38,072 nt of DNA from Verrucomicrobiota bacterium (GCA_016219875.1 JACRJZ010000011.1:1-38072), one strand, 5' to 3'. Positions 6,861 to 16,047 are shown, counted from the stretch's first letter. The notes: a model not told the origin generated them from the letters alone. Translations and numbers: made by a program.

Positions 6861-9800
6861 TTACCAGCCGATCACTTTATAGAATCGCTGCCGTTGGCCC
6901 GGGGCCGTCGTGTCTTCATAGTCGAAGACGCCGCCCGACACGCTGTTCGTGACGAGAGGCGTCCACGTGGTCAGGTTGGTGGACGTTTGCAGGGTGTAGG
7001 TTTGCGCGACACCGCCGATCACCCGCAACTGGAAACCGCCGCGCGGGGAAAAGCCCAGCGGGAGCAGGCGCGGCGAGAGGCTAATCAACTGCCAGTAAAT
7101 GTCGCCGTCGGCCATGCGCCCGCGCAGATCGTCGTCATACGGCCACACCACCCAGCTCGCCAGCGCCAGCAGACCGTGGCCATCGGTCACCACCGGTCCC
7201 ATCGGCACGCGGGTTCCTTGCATGGGCGCGATGGTGAACTCCGGGCCGACCTGGCTGCCGAGCGAATTGAAGAAGCGCCCTTTCCACGCGGTGTTCGTCG
7301 TTCCGAACGCGTCCAGCCACGTCACCAGGAAATCCCCGGTGACATTCCCAATGGACGGGATGACTTGCTGGCCGGCATTCGTGGTGATGAGGAATTCACT
7401 GCCCGCGAAACCGCTCATCGTCCCAACCCGCCCGTAGATGTTCCACTCGGCGGGACTGGGATAGCCGGGGCCATCGTCCTGACTCCAGACGCCCAGGAAA
7501 GCGGTTCCATTCCAAGTCACGCGAGTGGTTCCAGCGCGCATCGAAATGTTTTCACTGATGGGGAAGGGCGTGCCGACCACGCCCGCCCGCGACACCACGT
7601 TGCCCCAGACCTGGTAGTAGAAGAAACCGAGGTCGGATAATTCCGTCACGTACACCGCCAGGTAGTTGGTGCCATCGAAGTCGAGGCTGGCGGACGTTTG
7701 GTTGCCCGGATCGGTGGTGATGGGGAAGTTGGCTCCAACCAGTGCCCCCGACGGCGCGATGAACTGGCCGTAAACGTCCGCCTCGTTCCCGTGGCGGTAG
7801 TCGCGCCAAGCCAGAAAGTAGTTGCTGCCGTCGAAGATCAGGCTGCGCCGCGAATCCAACTGCTGGGCGCCCGGCGCAGTGCAAACGGGGAAGGCCGCGC
7901 CCACCAACGCGCCGGTGCGGCTGATGAACTGCGCGTACAGGTCCGTGTCGGTGGGATTGGCCCGGTCTTCCCAGACCAGCAGGTAGTTGGCGCCATCAAA
8001 GGCGATGGTGATCGTGGCGCCTTTTCGGCCCAGATTGATTTGCGGTCCCAGCAAGGTGCCGTCCAGCGCCACCAACTGCGCAACAATGTTGCTGGGCCAG
8101 GCTCCGCTGTCGTTGAAGGCGACCAAGAAGTTGGTGCCGTCGCCGGCCAGGCCGAGCAGGATTTCATGGTCCATGCCCACTGCAATCGGCACGCCAGGTG
8201 GAGTGGGGTGGATGGTGATCGAGAGCGGCTGCGTGGCGGCGTGGGCCGCGTTGTCCGTGACGAGCACCGTGAAACCAAACTGCCCGATGTCGGTCGGTGT
8301 ACCGCCGAGGCCGCCATCGGTGACGGTGAGTCCCAAGCCGGGCGGCAAGTGGCCCGAGATGATCCACCACGTGTAGGGCGGCACTCCGCCTGTGGCAACC
8401 AAGCCGGCGCTGTAGGGCAGGTTCACTTGTCGGCCCGGCAAGTTCGTGGTGACGATGGTGAGTGCCGACCCCGCCGCGCGGACCGCGATGCTCAGGCTCT
8501 TGTTCGCGGTGCGCGAACCCGCGTCCGTCACCCGGACGATGAAAGCGTTCGTGCCGACGTTCGTGGGCGTGCCGGAGATGAAGCCGTTCGGGTCAACGTC
8601 CAAGCCCGCCGGCAGCGGCGCAGAGCCGGGCGCTTTGGACCACGCATACGGCGGCTGTCCGCCCGTGGCTTCGAGCGGCGCGTTGTAGAGCACGCCCACC
8701 GTGGCGTTGGGCAGGTTGGTCGTCGTGACACGCAGCGTCGGATGGACCGTAAGGGAGAGACTGCGGAGGTCCGAAGCCAGGGCGGCGTCGGTGACGCGCA
8801 CCGTGAAATTGAACGTGCCGGCGGCGCCGGGCACGCCGCTCATCACGCCGGTGTTGGTGTTCAACAGCAGCCCGCCGGGCAGGGCGTTGGACACGATGGT
8901 CCAATGGTAGGGCGTCTGGCCATACGCCGCCCCCAGTTGCACGTTGTAGGCCGCGCCGACCATCCCGTCGGGCAGCCAGTCCGTGAGGATTTGCACGCTC
9001 GAATCAATCGTCAGCGTCACGACTTCTTCCGCGGTGTTGGCCGCGGGGTCCGAGGCCTGCACCATGAAGTAGAACGTGCCGGCGTTGGTCGGGACGCCCG
9101 AAAGAAGTCCGTTCGTGGCCAGCGTCAGTCCGCCCGGCAAGGGGGCCGAGCCTTCGACGAGGAACCACGAGAACGGCGGCTGGCACCCGACGGCCTGGAG
9201 CGTCGCCGCGTAGGCCGCCCCCACGGTCCCGTTCGTCAGCGATGTGCTCGTCACGCGCAACGGCGCGAAGGGGATGGTGATGCTAAAAGCCTGCTCGGCG
9301 GTCGCCGCCGCGGTGTCCGTCACGCGCACCCTGAAGGAGAAGGTGCCGCAGAAGGTGGGCGTGCCCCAGATCAGGCCCTCGGACGTCAGTTCCAACCCCG
9401 GCGGCAAGGGCGGTGCGCCGGGCACGAGCAACCAGGTGAACGGCCCGTAGCTGCCGATGGCCTGAAGGGTCGGGTGGTTGGTCGTGGAGTAAGGCTCGCC
9501 CAGCGTTCCGTCGGGCAGCGAGGTCGTCACGATTTGCAGCGGGATGGGAGGGTAGAGCGTAAAATCGACGGTTCGATCCCCGCCCGCCACCGTCGTGGAG
9601 ACGCAGTTGTCACAAAGAAAGCCGCGGGCGACGACTTCGCCGCAATTCGGCCACACGCACCAGGTGCCGTCGAGGACGTCGAGTGCGTAGTTGCCGTTGC
9701 CGTCGGTTTGCGTGCTCACCTCATAGCCGGCGCCCGATGCAAGGATGTTGAGGTAGCCGACCGGAAGGCCGGTGGAGTCCCGCACGGAGCCGGTGATTTG

Positions 9801-11324
9801 CCGGTCCGCCCGCTGGGCCACGAAGACGAAGTTGGACCGCACCTCACCGTTGGTCATGCTCACCACCATCTCGTTGAAAAACAGATGGCGGTTGTGGGCC
9901 TCGTCGCGGTCGAGCCTCAGGTGCCATGCCGCGCCATAGAGGCCGAAGCTGAATCGGCCGTCGTCGTCGGTCTCTTGATAGACGCTGCCGCCGCTTCCCT
10001 CGCTGGCGCCGAAACCGATGTTCGCGACCGGCGCGCCGAGATTGTCCACCACTCGCCCCGCCAAGCGCACGGTCACTTGGCGCAGGTGGAAATCCACCCG
10101 CACCGCCTGATCGGCGCTGAGGGAAACATTGGTGCCGGCTCCAAAATAACCGTGTGCCGCCAGGTCGTCGTCGTCCGGGTTGATCCACCAATCCCCCACG
10201 AGCACGCCCACGCAGTAGGCGCCGTTCGTGGGAAAACTCCGCCCCCGCGGATCGTACTGGTGGCCGGAGTCACTGCCCTGCACGCCGAGGCCGATCAGGG
10301 GTTGATTCAGAGTGTCCTCAACGGTTCCATAGACCAGCGCGGTCGCCTTCGGCGCGGCGATGTTCAAGTTCGAGACGCTCCCGCTGGTGGTGTTGGCGTC
10401 GAGCCGCTCATCCCAGGGCACGTAGCCCAACTTGGCCAGGTCCCCGGAGTTCGCCCCGACGCGCCACGCGGCCGCCGTCACGGCGATGGAGTAAACACCT
10501 GCGTTGTCAGTGAACGCGCTGGCAAAACCGCCGCTGGAACTTTGCGCCATGACGAACACCCCGGGCAAACCGGCGCTGCTCGCGCTGTCGGTCACGGTGC
10601 CGGAGATGGTGCGGGTCGCCGCGGCGTTGGTCACGTTGCGCGAGGTCATCTGATTGGTCAGGACCGCGACACTCGCCGCGTTGAAGTCGGACACGAACCC
10701 GTTTTTCAACGCCAGCACGCGGAAGGTGCCGGGCGCGCAGAACAAGGTGTAATGGCCGCCCGCGTCGCTCACAGTGCCGGCCAAGGCCGGGCCGTCCGGC
10801 GGGAGCAAGAAAACCCAGGCGCCGGCCAAGGGCACGCCGCTCCCTGCGGCTTGAATCTGCCCGGTCACGCCCTGCGGTGTGGTCTTCTGGCGGATCGACA
10901 TCGGCGTCGTCGTGGGCGTGAAGGCGCCCGACGGGCTGGAGAGCCGGAACACGTGGTCCCCGGCAATGACGTCGAGGACAGGTTCGACGCCCGGAAAAAA
11001 CAAGTCGGCGCGGATTTGGCCGTTGGTCGCGCCATCATCATCGCCGGGAACGTTGAGATTGCGCACGCCGCCCAGCCGCGGCACCCGTCCGTCGGTGAGG
11101 AGGTAGCTGGCGACCAGCAGGTCCGCGGCATCGAGGTAGCCATTGGTGTTCACGTCGCTGAACTTCTCCACCTTGGCCGACTCGCCCGGCGACAGGCCAG
11201 CGATGGTCAGGGTGATCTTGCCGCTGAAATCGTTGGTGACAGCGGAAGGGGTGATGGTGAGAATTGCGCCGGGGGTCGCGACGCTGCAAAGAACGAAGAC
11301 CCCGATCGGAAGAATGCATTTCAT
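6861..11324 (-). CDS. Very large secreted protein with carboxypeptidase-regulatory-like and He_PIG Ig-like repeats
   Basis: 1487 residues, starting with a Sec signal (MKCILPIGVFVLCSVATPGA). Around residues 53-75 the EF-hand/dockerin-like loop DVNTNGYLDAADLL could bind calcium. Residues about 120-590 contain repeated carboxypeptidase-regulatory-like beta domains ('ISGTVTDSASSAGLPGVFV', 'ITGSVRDSTGLPVGYL'). About 595-1041 hold five He_PIG Ig-like repeats (each starting near 'TTNLPxxTVGxxY' and carrying 'GGxPPYxW', 'PxGLxLxxxGxxxGTP', 'FxVRVTD'). About 1045-1430 repeats a 'DGTNYLVAW' beta motif, and the last ~45 residues ('YTLQTSTNLTTWTPL...RFYKVIGW') form a C-terminal module common in verrucomicrobial exported proteins. 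Probable role: cell-surface or extracellular adhesion or matrix protein. No catalytic motif was recognised. Confidence 0.85.
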   Translation of the reverse strand: MKCILPIGVFVLCSVATPGAILTITPSAVTNDFSGKITLTIAGLSPGESAKVEKFSDVNTNGYLDAADLLVASYLLTDGRVPRLGGVRNLNVPGDDDGATNGQIRADLFFPGVEPVLDVIAGDHVFRLSSPSGAFTPTTTPMSIRQKTTPQGVTGQIQAAGSGVPLAGAWVFLLPPDGPALAGTVSDAGGHYTLFCAPGTFRVLALKNGFVSDFNAASVAVLTNQMTSRNVTNAAATRTISGTVTDSASSAGLPGVFVMAQSSSGGFASAFTDNAGVYSIAVTAAAWRVGANSGDLAKLGYVPWDERLDANTTSGSVSNLNIAAPKATALVYGTVEDTLNQPLIGLGVQGSDSGHQYDPRGRSFPTNGAYCVGVLVGDWWINPDDDDLAAHGYFGAGTNVSLSADQAVRVDFHLRQVTVRLAGRVVDNLGAPVANIGFGASEGSGGSVYQETDDDGRFSFGLYGAAWHLRLDRDEAHNRHLFFNEMVVSMTNGEVRSNFVFVAQRADRQITGSVRDSTGLPVGYLNILASGAGYEVSTQTDGNGNYALDVLDGTWCVWPNCGEVVARGFLCDNCVSTTVAGGDRTVDFTLYPPIPLQIVTTSLPDGTLGEPYSTTNHPTLQAIGSYGPFTWLLVPGAPPLPPGLELTSEGLIWGTPTFCGTFSFRVRVTDTAAATAEQAFSITIPFAPLRVTSTSLTNGTVGAAYAATLQAVGCQPPFSWFLVEGSAPLPGGLTLATNGLLSGVPTNAGTFYFMVQASDPAANTAEEVVTLTIDSSVQILTDWLPDGMVGAAYNVQLGAAYGQTPYHWTIVSNALPGGLLLNTNTGVMSGVPGAAGTFNFTVRVTDAALASDLRSLSLTVHPTLRVTTTNLPNATVGVLYNAPLEATGGQPPYAWSKAPGSAPLPAGLDVDPNGFISGTPTNVGTNAFIVRVTDAGSRTANKSLSIAVRAAGSALTIVTTNLPGRQVNLPYSAGLVATGGVPPYTWWIISGHLPPGLGLTVTDGGLGGTPTDIGQFGFTVLVTDNAAHAATQPLSITIHPTPPGVPIAVGMDHEILLGLAGDGTNFLVAFNDSGAWPSNIVAQLVALDGTLLGPQINLGRKGATITIAFDGANYLLVWEDRANPTDTDLYAQFISRTGALVGAAFPVCTAPGAQQLDSRRSLIFDGSNYFLAWRDYRHGNEADVYGQFIAPSGALVGANFPITTDPGNQTSASLDFDGTNYLAVYVTELSDLGFFYYQVWGNVVSRAGVVGTPFPISENISMRAGTTRVTWNGTAFLGVWSQDDGPGYPSPAEWNIYGRVGTMSGFAGSEFLITTNAGQQVIPSIGNVTGDFLVTWLDAFGTTNTAWKGRFFNSLGSQVGPEFTIAPMQGTRVPMGPVVTDGHGLLALASWVVWPYDDDLRGRMADGDIYWQLISLSPRLLPLGFSPRGGFQLRVIGGVAQTYTLQTSTNLTTWTPLVTNSVSGGVFDYEDTTAPGQRQRFYKVIGW

Positions 11325-11429
11325 AGTCCTACACTTTGGGCCGACTTGGCTGTGACTGTATTGGCTTGGCCCCCTGGGTCAAGTCGTTTCCAGGACAGGG
11401 CCGCCTCAAACTCCCGCCCGGCACATCGG

Positions 11430-11560
11430 GTAGCGCGGGTTTTCAACCTGCCGTAGCGCCGACTTGCAGTCGGCCAGGCCGTGAAATTTCCAGCCGGCTG
11501 GCCTCGTCCAACGCTCGCCGGTTGGAAAACCGGCGCTACGGCAAGCTGGAAAGCCTGTAT
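11430..11560. repeat. Cluster of REP-like units (GTAG plus hairpin), two forward and at least one reverse
   Basis: Unit 1: GTAG at 11430-11433 and hairpin GCGGGTT/AACCTGC (11435-11451). Unit 2: GTAG at 11453-11456 and hairpin GCCGACT/AGTCGGC (11458-11474). Unit 3 is reversed: hairpin CGCCGGTT/AACCGGCG (11516-11535) followed by CTAC (11536-11539), and a further degraded unit follows to about 11560. A GTAG tetranucleotide 5' to an imperfect hairpin is the arrangement of REP sequences mobilised by RAYT (Y1) transposases. A related doublet is found at 37909-37946. Confidence 0.75.
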
Positions 11561-11569
11561 AGCTTCTCC

Positions 11570-11635
11570 GGCGTTGTTCACCGGTTGGGGAAGCGCCTCC
11601 GCCCACGCCGGCTTCCCCAGCCGGTGAGCAACGCC
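11570..11635. repeat. 66-bp near-perfect palindrome
   Basis: Arms 11570-11594 and 11611-11635 are 25 nt each and complementary except for two positions, both of which would be G-U pairs in RNA. The loop is 16 nt. It lies between the REP-like cluster and the probable left side of the IS110-family element. There is no T tract, so it is not a standard terminator. Confidence 0.8.
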
Positions 11636-13290
11636 GTCGCGCCGCGACTGGCGCGCGCCCGGTGGCGCAGTAATTTGGGTGTGGCTCTGGTACGAACATG
11701 GAAACCCGCTCGTCCCACGAGCCTAGCGCAACCTTTCGCCCAGAGCCTTCACCCGGGCCCGGACACGCATCCTCAGGTGCCGACCATCGACGTCTCGCCC
11801 TATACAGACTGCGCCCCGAGCCCACCACCAAAGTAATCGAACATGAACGCAAACACTATGGTCAACACGCCCACAGCCCCCGCCGCTGCCCCTTTGCCCA
11901 CCCCCGTGGCCTGGATCGGCCTGGATTGGGGCCACCAAGAGCATGCCTTCGTCCTGCAGGACCGCGCCGGCCCGCCCACCGAAGGCACGCTCCCCCACTC
12001 CGCCGAATCGCTGCATGCCTGGCTGCACGACTTGGAAAAGCGCTTCGGCGGACAGCCCGTGGCCCTGGCCATTGAGGCCAGCCGCGGGGCCGTCATCCAC
12101 GCCTTGGTCCAGTATCCCTGGCTGACGATTTATCCCATCAACCCCGTCACCAGCGCCCGTGACCGCAAGGCCTTCACCCCCTCCGGCGCCAGCGACGACC
12201 TGCCCGACGCCCGCGTCCTCCTGGAACTGGCCCGCGACCACGCCGCCAAACTCCGCCCCCTGGAAACCCAAGATCCCCAGACCCTCCAACTGGCCGGCCT
12301 GGTCGAAGCGCGGCGCGACACCGTGGATCGCCGCACCCAGGTCCTCAATCAACTCACCAGCCTGCTGCGCAACTACTATCCCCAGGCCCTCGAACTGGTC
12401 GGCGAGCTGGACACCGAGCTGGCGGTGGACTTTCTGAGCCGCTGGCCCGATCTGATCACCCTCAAGGCGGCCAAGCCCGGCGTGGTCAAACGCTTCTACT
12501 ACGCTCACCACCTGCGCCGGCCCGAGGTGCTGGCAGAACGTCTGCAGTTCATCCGCAGCGCCGTGGCCCTGACCACCGAGGACGCCCGTGTGCGCGTGGC
12601 GGTCTTGCAACTGCGCTGCTTGCTGGACCCACTGCGGGCCTTCCGCAAACACGTCGCGATCCTGGACGCGGAAATCAAAACCGTCTTTGCGACCCATCCC
12701 GAGGCGGCGCTCTTCCGCGACCTGCCGGGGGCGGGTCCCGCCCTGGCCCCGCGCCTGTGCGTGGCCTTCGGAACCCTCCGCTCCCTCTACCCCGATCCGG
12801 CCAGTCTGCAAAAACACGCCGGCGTGGCGCCGGTGCGGGAGAAAAGCGGCCAGTCGCTCTGGACCCACTGGCGCTGGCGGGCCCCGGTCTTCCTGCGCCA
12901 GACCCTGGTGGAGTGGGCGGGGCAGACGGTGCGCTATTCGGCCTGGGCCAAAGTTTACTACGAGCGGATGCAGGCCAAAGGCAAGGGCCATCACGCCATC
13001 CTGCGGGCGCTGGCCTTCAAGTGGATTCGCGTCCTGTGGAAATGCTGGCAGACCCGCACCCCCTACGACGAAACCCGTTATCTCAAGCAACTGGTCCAGC
13101 GCCAGAGTCCCAACGCGGTGCCTGTCTGAGCGATGAACTTTTTCCTGAAAAAAACCTTGCGCAGACAACCTCAGGTGTTGCGCTACGAGTGCTCCCGAAT
13201 CGGGCTTGATGCACCCCTGTTTCCAGGAGGCGCCGACGACGAAACACTTGTCACCGCGCCGCGGAACCGCGACAGTGGCGCACGATTTGT
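11636..13290 (+). mobile_element. IS110-family insertion element, ends not determined
   Basis: The transposase gene is intact and flanked by non-coding DNA on both sides (about 200 bp left, about 190 bp right). IS110 elements lack conventional terminal inverted repeats, so the ends cannot be set from one copy. Two clues conflict. GTGGCGCA followed three or two bases later by ATTTG occurs on both sides (11662 and 13275, direct). TAGCGCAAC (11724-11732) and its complement (13177-13185) flank the gene as an inverted pair. The given span is the outer limit. Confidence 0.4.
11843..13129 (+). CDS. IS110-family transposase (DEDD, bridge-RNA-guided class)
   Basis: 428 residues, full length for the family. 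The N-terminal RuvC-like DEDD domain shows D28 (IGLDWG), E78 (AIEAS), and D119/D122 (SDDLPDA). The C-terminal Tnp_20 domain contains 'LPGAGPALAPRLCVAFG' (central helix-hairpin-helix) and 'LQKHAGVAPVREKSGQ', with the conserved serine expected nearby. IS110 recombinases form a composite active site from both domains and are directed to target and donor DNA by a bridge RNA transcribed from the element's non-coding end. The ~200 bp before the start codon is the place to look for it; a small hairpin GCTCG/CGAGC sits at 11708-11722. The gene lies next to REP-like palindromes. No frameshift or internal stop, so it may be active. Confidence 0.93.
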   Translation: MNANTMVNTPTAPAAAPLPTPVAWIGLDWGHQEHAFVLQDRAGPPTEGTLPHSAESLHAWLHDLEKRFGGQPVALAIEASRGAVIHALVQYPWLTIYPINPVTSARDRKAFTPSGASDDLPDARVLLELARDHAAKLRPLETQDPQTLQLAGLVEARRDTVDRRTQVLNQLTSLLRNYYPQALELVGELDTELAVDFLSRWPDLITLKAAKPGVVKRFYYAHHLRRPEVLAERLQFIRSAVALTTEDARVRVAVLQLRCLLDPLRAFRKHVAILDAEIKTVFATHPEAALFRDLPGAGPALAPRLCVAFGTLRSLYPDPASLQKHAGVAPVREKSGQSLWTHWRWRAPVFLRQTLVEWAGQTVRYSAWAKVYYERMQAKGKGHHAILRALAFKWIRVLWKCWQTRTPYDETRYLKQLVQRQSPNAVPV

Positions 13291-13318
13291 CTGCGCAGCG
13301 CAGTCCCGTTCCGAACCA

Positions 13319-14287
13319 ATGACTATGAAATTGCAGCAGTTCTCCCGCCGTGAAGCCGTGGTGCGCGCCGGCGTCGTGCTGGGCGCCGCTCTGACCGGGC
13401 GTTTCGCTCACGCCGCGGACACTCCGGAATCCAGCCGCGGCCCGATTGGCAGCCCCTTTGTCTTCTGTCTCAACACCGGCACGATCCGCGGACAGAAACT
13501 CGGCCTGGCGAAAGAAGCTGAGGTCGCCGCCAAAGCCGGCTTCAACGCGATCGAGCCTTGGGTGTCGTCGATTGAGGAGTTCGTCAAGGGCGGCGGCGCG
13601 CTGAAGGACTTGAAGAAGCAGATTTCCGATCTTGGCCTCACGGTCGAAAGCGCCATCGGGTTCCCGCAATGGATCGTTGATGACGACGAAAAGCGTGCCA
13701 AGGGACTGGAGCGCGCAAAGTTTGAAATGGACCTGGTAGCGCAGATCGGCGGCCAACGCCTGGCCGCGCCGCCCGCCGGGGCCACGGACACGCCGGGGTT
13801 GGACTTGGTGAAAGCGGCGGAGCGGTATCGCGCGCTGCTGGACGCGGGAGACCAGATCGGCGTGGTGCCGCAGATTGAACTGTGGGGCTTCTCCAAGAAC
13901 CTCAACCGCCTCGGGCCGTGCGCGTTTGTGGCCATTGAGAGCGGGCATCCCAAGGGCTGTGTGCTGGCGGATGTCTTCCACTTGTACAAGGGCGGCTGTG
14001 ATTTCCGCAGCCTCCGCCTCCTCAGCGGCCACGCCATCCAGGTCTTCCATATCAACGACTATCCCGCCGAGCCGCCGCGCGACAAGATCAACGACAGCTT
14101 CCGCGTCTTCCCCGGCGACGGCGTGGCGCCGATCACCCAAGTCCTGCGCGACCTCGCCAGCCTCGGCGGCAAGAAGGTGTTGTCGCTGGAGCTGTTCAAC
14201 CGCGAGTACTGGAAGCAAGACGCGCTGGACGTCGCCAAAGCCGGCTTGGACAAGATGAAGACGGCGGTGGCGAAGGCGATGGGGTGA
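13319..14287 (+). CDS. Tat-exported sugar phosphate isomerase/epimerase-like TIM barrel
   Basis: I take the start as ATG at 13319 (or the next ATG, 13325): it gives M(T)MKLQQFSRREAVVRAG, a twin-arginine signal with cleavage near 'RFAHAADT'. An in-frame ATG at 13133 would add 62 residues of unrelated sequence running into the IS flank. The mature part (about 290 residues) is an AP_endonuc_2/xylose-isomerase-like TIM barrel. Probable metal-binding positions are the E in 'PQIELWG', the DVFH motif ('VLADVFHLYKGG'), the H/D in 'VFHINDYP', and the final E in 'LSLELFN'. Hydroxypyruvate isomerase or tagatose/inosose epimerase-like activity is possible; the substrate is unknown. Exported versions like this are common in Verrucomicrobiota and Planctomycetes. 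The 251 bp after it carry no gene, with only a short CCGCGC/GCGCGG hairpin. Confidence 0.85.
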   Translation: MTMKLQQFSRREAVVRAGVVLGAALTGRFAHAADTPESSRGPIGSPFVFCLNTGTIRGQKLGLAKEAEVAAKAGFNAIEPWVSSIEEFVKGGGALKDLKKQISDLGLTVESAIGFPQWIVDDDEKRAKGLERAKFEMDLVAQIGGQRLAAPPAGATDTPGLDLVKAAERYRALLDAGDQIGVVPQIELWGFSKNLNRLGPCAFVAIESGHPKGCVLADVFHLYKGGCDFRSLRLLSGHAIQVFHINDYPAEPPRDKINDSFRVFPGDGVAPITQVLRDLASLGGKKVLSLELFNREYWKQDALDVAKAGLDKMKTAVAKAMG

Positions 14288-14538
14288 GTTCTTCGCGATC
14301 ATCTTGGCGAGGACGGATTGCGCTGGACCGGAATCAAGACCTCCTGCCTTACCGCGCGAAGGCGCGCGGCCTCCTGGGCCGATGTGTGGGCCGTGTTCCC
14401 TGACCCGGCGTTCACCCGCCGATGCCGTTGGCGCCGGTTTGGCAAGCTGGGGGAACAAGACGCCTCCAAAAACTTGCTGGCAGTTTTTGCCCGGCGGTGT
14501 TTAATCACCGTGCTTGTGAGCGACCGGATTCACTAAAC

Positions 14539-15285
14539 ATGTTTCAGAACATCGGCGAAATCGTCGTCCTGCTGTGGCGCACGTTGCAGTCGATGCCGCA
14601 GAGTTGGCGGCAACGGACGAAGGTCTTTGAACAGCTCTTCGAGATTGGCAACGCCAGCTTGCTCATGGCCTGCATCCTCTCCGCCTTCATCGGCGGCGTG
14701 TTGGCTTTGCAGACTGGTCCGGTGCTGGCCGAGCGGGGCATGGTCAGCGTCATCGGCAACGTCGTCGGCATGTCCATGTGCAAGGAACTCGCGCCGGTGA
14801 TGATGGCGGTCCTGATTGCGGGCCGCATCGGGTCGGCCATGGCGGCGGAGCTTGGCTCCATGCGGGTGTACCAGGAGATCGACGCCTTGCGCACCATGAA
14901 CATCAATCCCATCCACTACCTCGTCCTGCCGCGCGTGATCGCGATCAGCATCGCCTTGCCGATGCTCGTGGTTTTCGCGGTGCTCGTCGGCTGGGGCGGC
15001 GGGGCGGCGGTGGCGGCGACGAACGACACGATCGGCATCACCTGGCACGCCTATTTCAGCGGGCTGCGCGACACGGTGCAACTCGGCGACGTGCTGAACG
15101 GCCTGTTCAAGAGCTTCGTTTTTGCCGTGTTGATCGGCGTGATTTGCTGCCATCAAGGCTTGAGCACCATTGGCGGGCCGCGCGGCATCGGGCGTTCGGT
15201 CACCAAGGCCGTGGTCAACTCCATCGTCATGATCCTGATCCTGGATTACTTCCTGACCCGCTTCCTGATGCATTTCGAAAGATGA
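14539..15285 (+). CDS. mlaE: MlaE-family ABC transporter permease (phospholipid/MCE transport)
   Basis: 248 residues, an integral inner-membrane protein with an N-terminal interfacial helix and about five membrane segments. Family motifs are clear: 'ASLLMACILSAFIGGVLALQTG', the central 'ELAPVMMAVLIAGRIGSAMAAELGSMRVYQEIDAL' region (E and R residues of the MlaE/YrbE coupling loop), and the C-terminal 'FGLI/CCHQG' type turn ('VICCHQGLSTIGGPRGIGRSVTKAVV'). The start at 14539 fits the family length; a longer in-frame reading from 14422 adds unrelated sequence. Its stop overlaps the mlaF start (ATGA). With mlaF and mlaD it forms the core of an MCE lipid transporter that keeps outer-membrane asymmetry or imports lipid, which implies a diderm cell. 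No mlaC or mlaB is present here. Confidence 0.92.
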   Translation: MFQNIGEIVVLLWRTLQSMPQSWRQRTKVFEQLFEIGNASLLMACILSAFIGGVLALQTGPVLAERGMVSVIGNVVGMSMCKELAPVMMAVLIAGRIGSAMAAELGSMRVYQEIDALRTMNINPIHYLVLPRVIAISIALPMLVVFAVLVGWGGGAAVAATNDTIGITWHAYFSGLRDTVQLGDVLNGLFKSFVFAVLIGVICCHQGLSTIGGPRGIGRSVTKAVVNSIVMILILDYFLTRFLMHFER

Positions 15286-16037
15286 GCCATCTCTCGCCCA
15301 ACTCCCAGAGCGTGTCCGTGCAGGTGCGCGGGCTGCGCAAGAGCTACGGCCCCCAGGAAGTGCTCAAGGGCCTCGACTTCGAGGTCGAGCGCGGCGAGAT
15401 CTTCGTGCTCATGGGGCCGAGTGGCAGCGGCAAGAGCGTCCTGCTGCGGCACATCATCGGCCTCGAAACGCCGGACGCGGGCGACATCTTGATCGAGGGC
15501 GAGTCTGTCCGCAGCGACGGCGTGATGAGCAAGTATCGCCTGGCGATGGTCTTTCAGTCGGGCGCGCTGCTGAACTCGCTCACGGTGGAGGAGAACGTGG
15601 GCCTGTATCTGACGGAGCATCGTATGAAGCCGCCGGAGGAGATTCGGCGAATCGTGGCTGAGGTACTGGCTGTCGTCGGCCTGCAAGGCACGGAGCACAA
15701 AATGCCGGCCGAGCTTTCCGGCGGCATGAAGAAGCGCGTGGCCATTGCCCGCGCGCTCGTGATCGAACCGCAGCTTGTCCTCTACGACGAGCCGACCAGC
15801 GAACTGGACCCGCTCATCGCCGTGACCATCGGGCAGGAGATTCGGGCGCTCCGCCGCCGCGCGCACGCGACCTCGATCGTGGTGTCGCACGACCGCGACC
15901 TCGCCTTCGGCATCGCCGACCGCGTGGCGCTGATGCACGAGGGCCGCATCCTCTGCCTGGGCACCCCTGACGAAGTCAAACGGCACCCCGATCCGCTGAT
16001 CCAGAGATTTCTGACCGTCGATTTCAAAACCCCCTGA
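15282..16037 (+). CDS. mlaF: MlaF-family ABC transporter ATPase
   Basis: 251 residues, the cytoplasmic nucleotide-binding subunit of the Mla transporter. Walker A is GPSGSGKS, the Q-loop is MVFQSGALLNSLTV, the signature is LSGGMKKRVAIARAL, Walker B is LVLYDEPTSELDP, and the switch histidine is in VVSHD. The 'FQSGALLNSLTVEENV' Q-loop region and 'GGMKKRVAIARAL' are characteristic of MlaF rather than of general ABC importers. The D-loop reads SELDP where AGLDP is usual. It starts 4 bp before the end of mlaE (ATGA overlap), so the two are translationally coupled, and mlaD follows after 10 bp. Confidence 0.93.
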   Translation: MSHLSPNSQSVSVQVRGLRKSYGPQEVLKGLDFEVERGEIFVLMGPSGSGKSVLLRHIIGLETPDAGDILIEGESVRSDGVMSKYRLAMVFQSGALLNSLTVEENVGLYLTEHRMKPPEEIRRIVAEVLAVVGLQGTEHKMPAELSGGMKKRVAIARALVIEPQLVLYDEPTSELDPLIAVTIGQEIRALRRRAHATSIVVSHDRDLAFGIADRVALMHEGRILCLGTPDEVKRHPDPLIQRFLTVDFKTP

Positions 16038-16047
16038 CCGCAGTCCT

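Noticed and set aside
7698..11456. 1252-codon open frame on the + strand opposite the He_PIG gene
   Set aside because: High GC content leaves the antisense frame open. The product is Arg/Gly/His-rich without domains; the minus strand has signal peptide and clear Ig-like repeats.
13133..13318. 62-residue N-terminal extension of the TIM-barrel protein
   Set aside because: It lies in the IS110 flank, is unlike any family member, and would bury the Tat signal that begins at 13319-13325.
11723..14458. 911-codon minus-strand frame across the transposase and TIM-barrel genes
   Set aside because: It runs antisense to two well supported genes and across the IS boundary; no domain is recognisable.
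14480..14495. Sigma-54-like TGGCA...TGC before mlaE
   Set aside because: The GG-to-GC spacing is two bases too short for a sigma-54 promoter.
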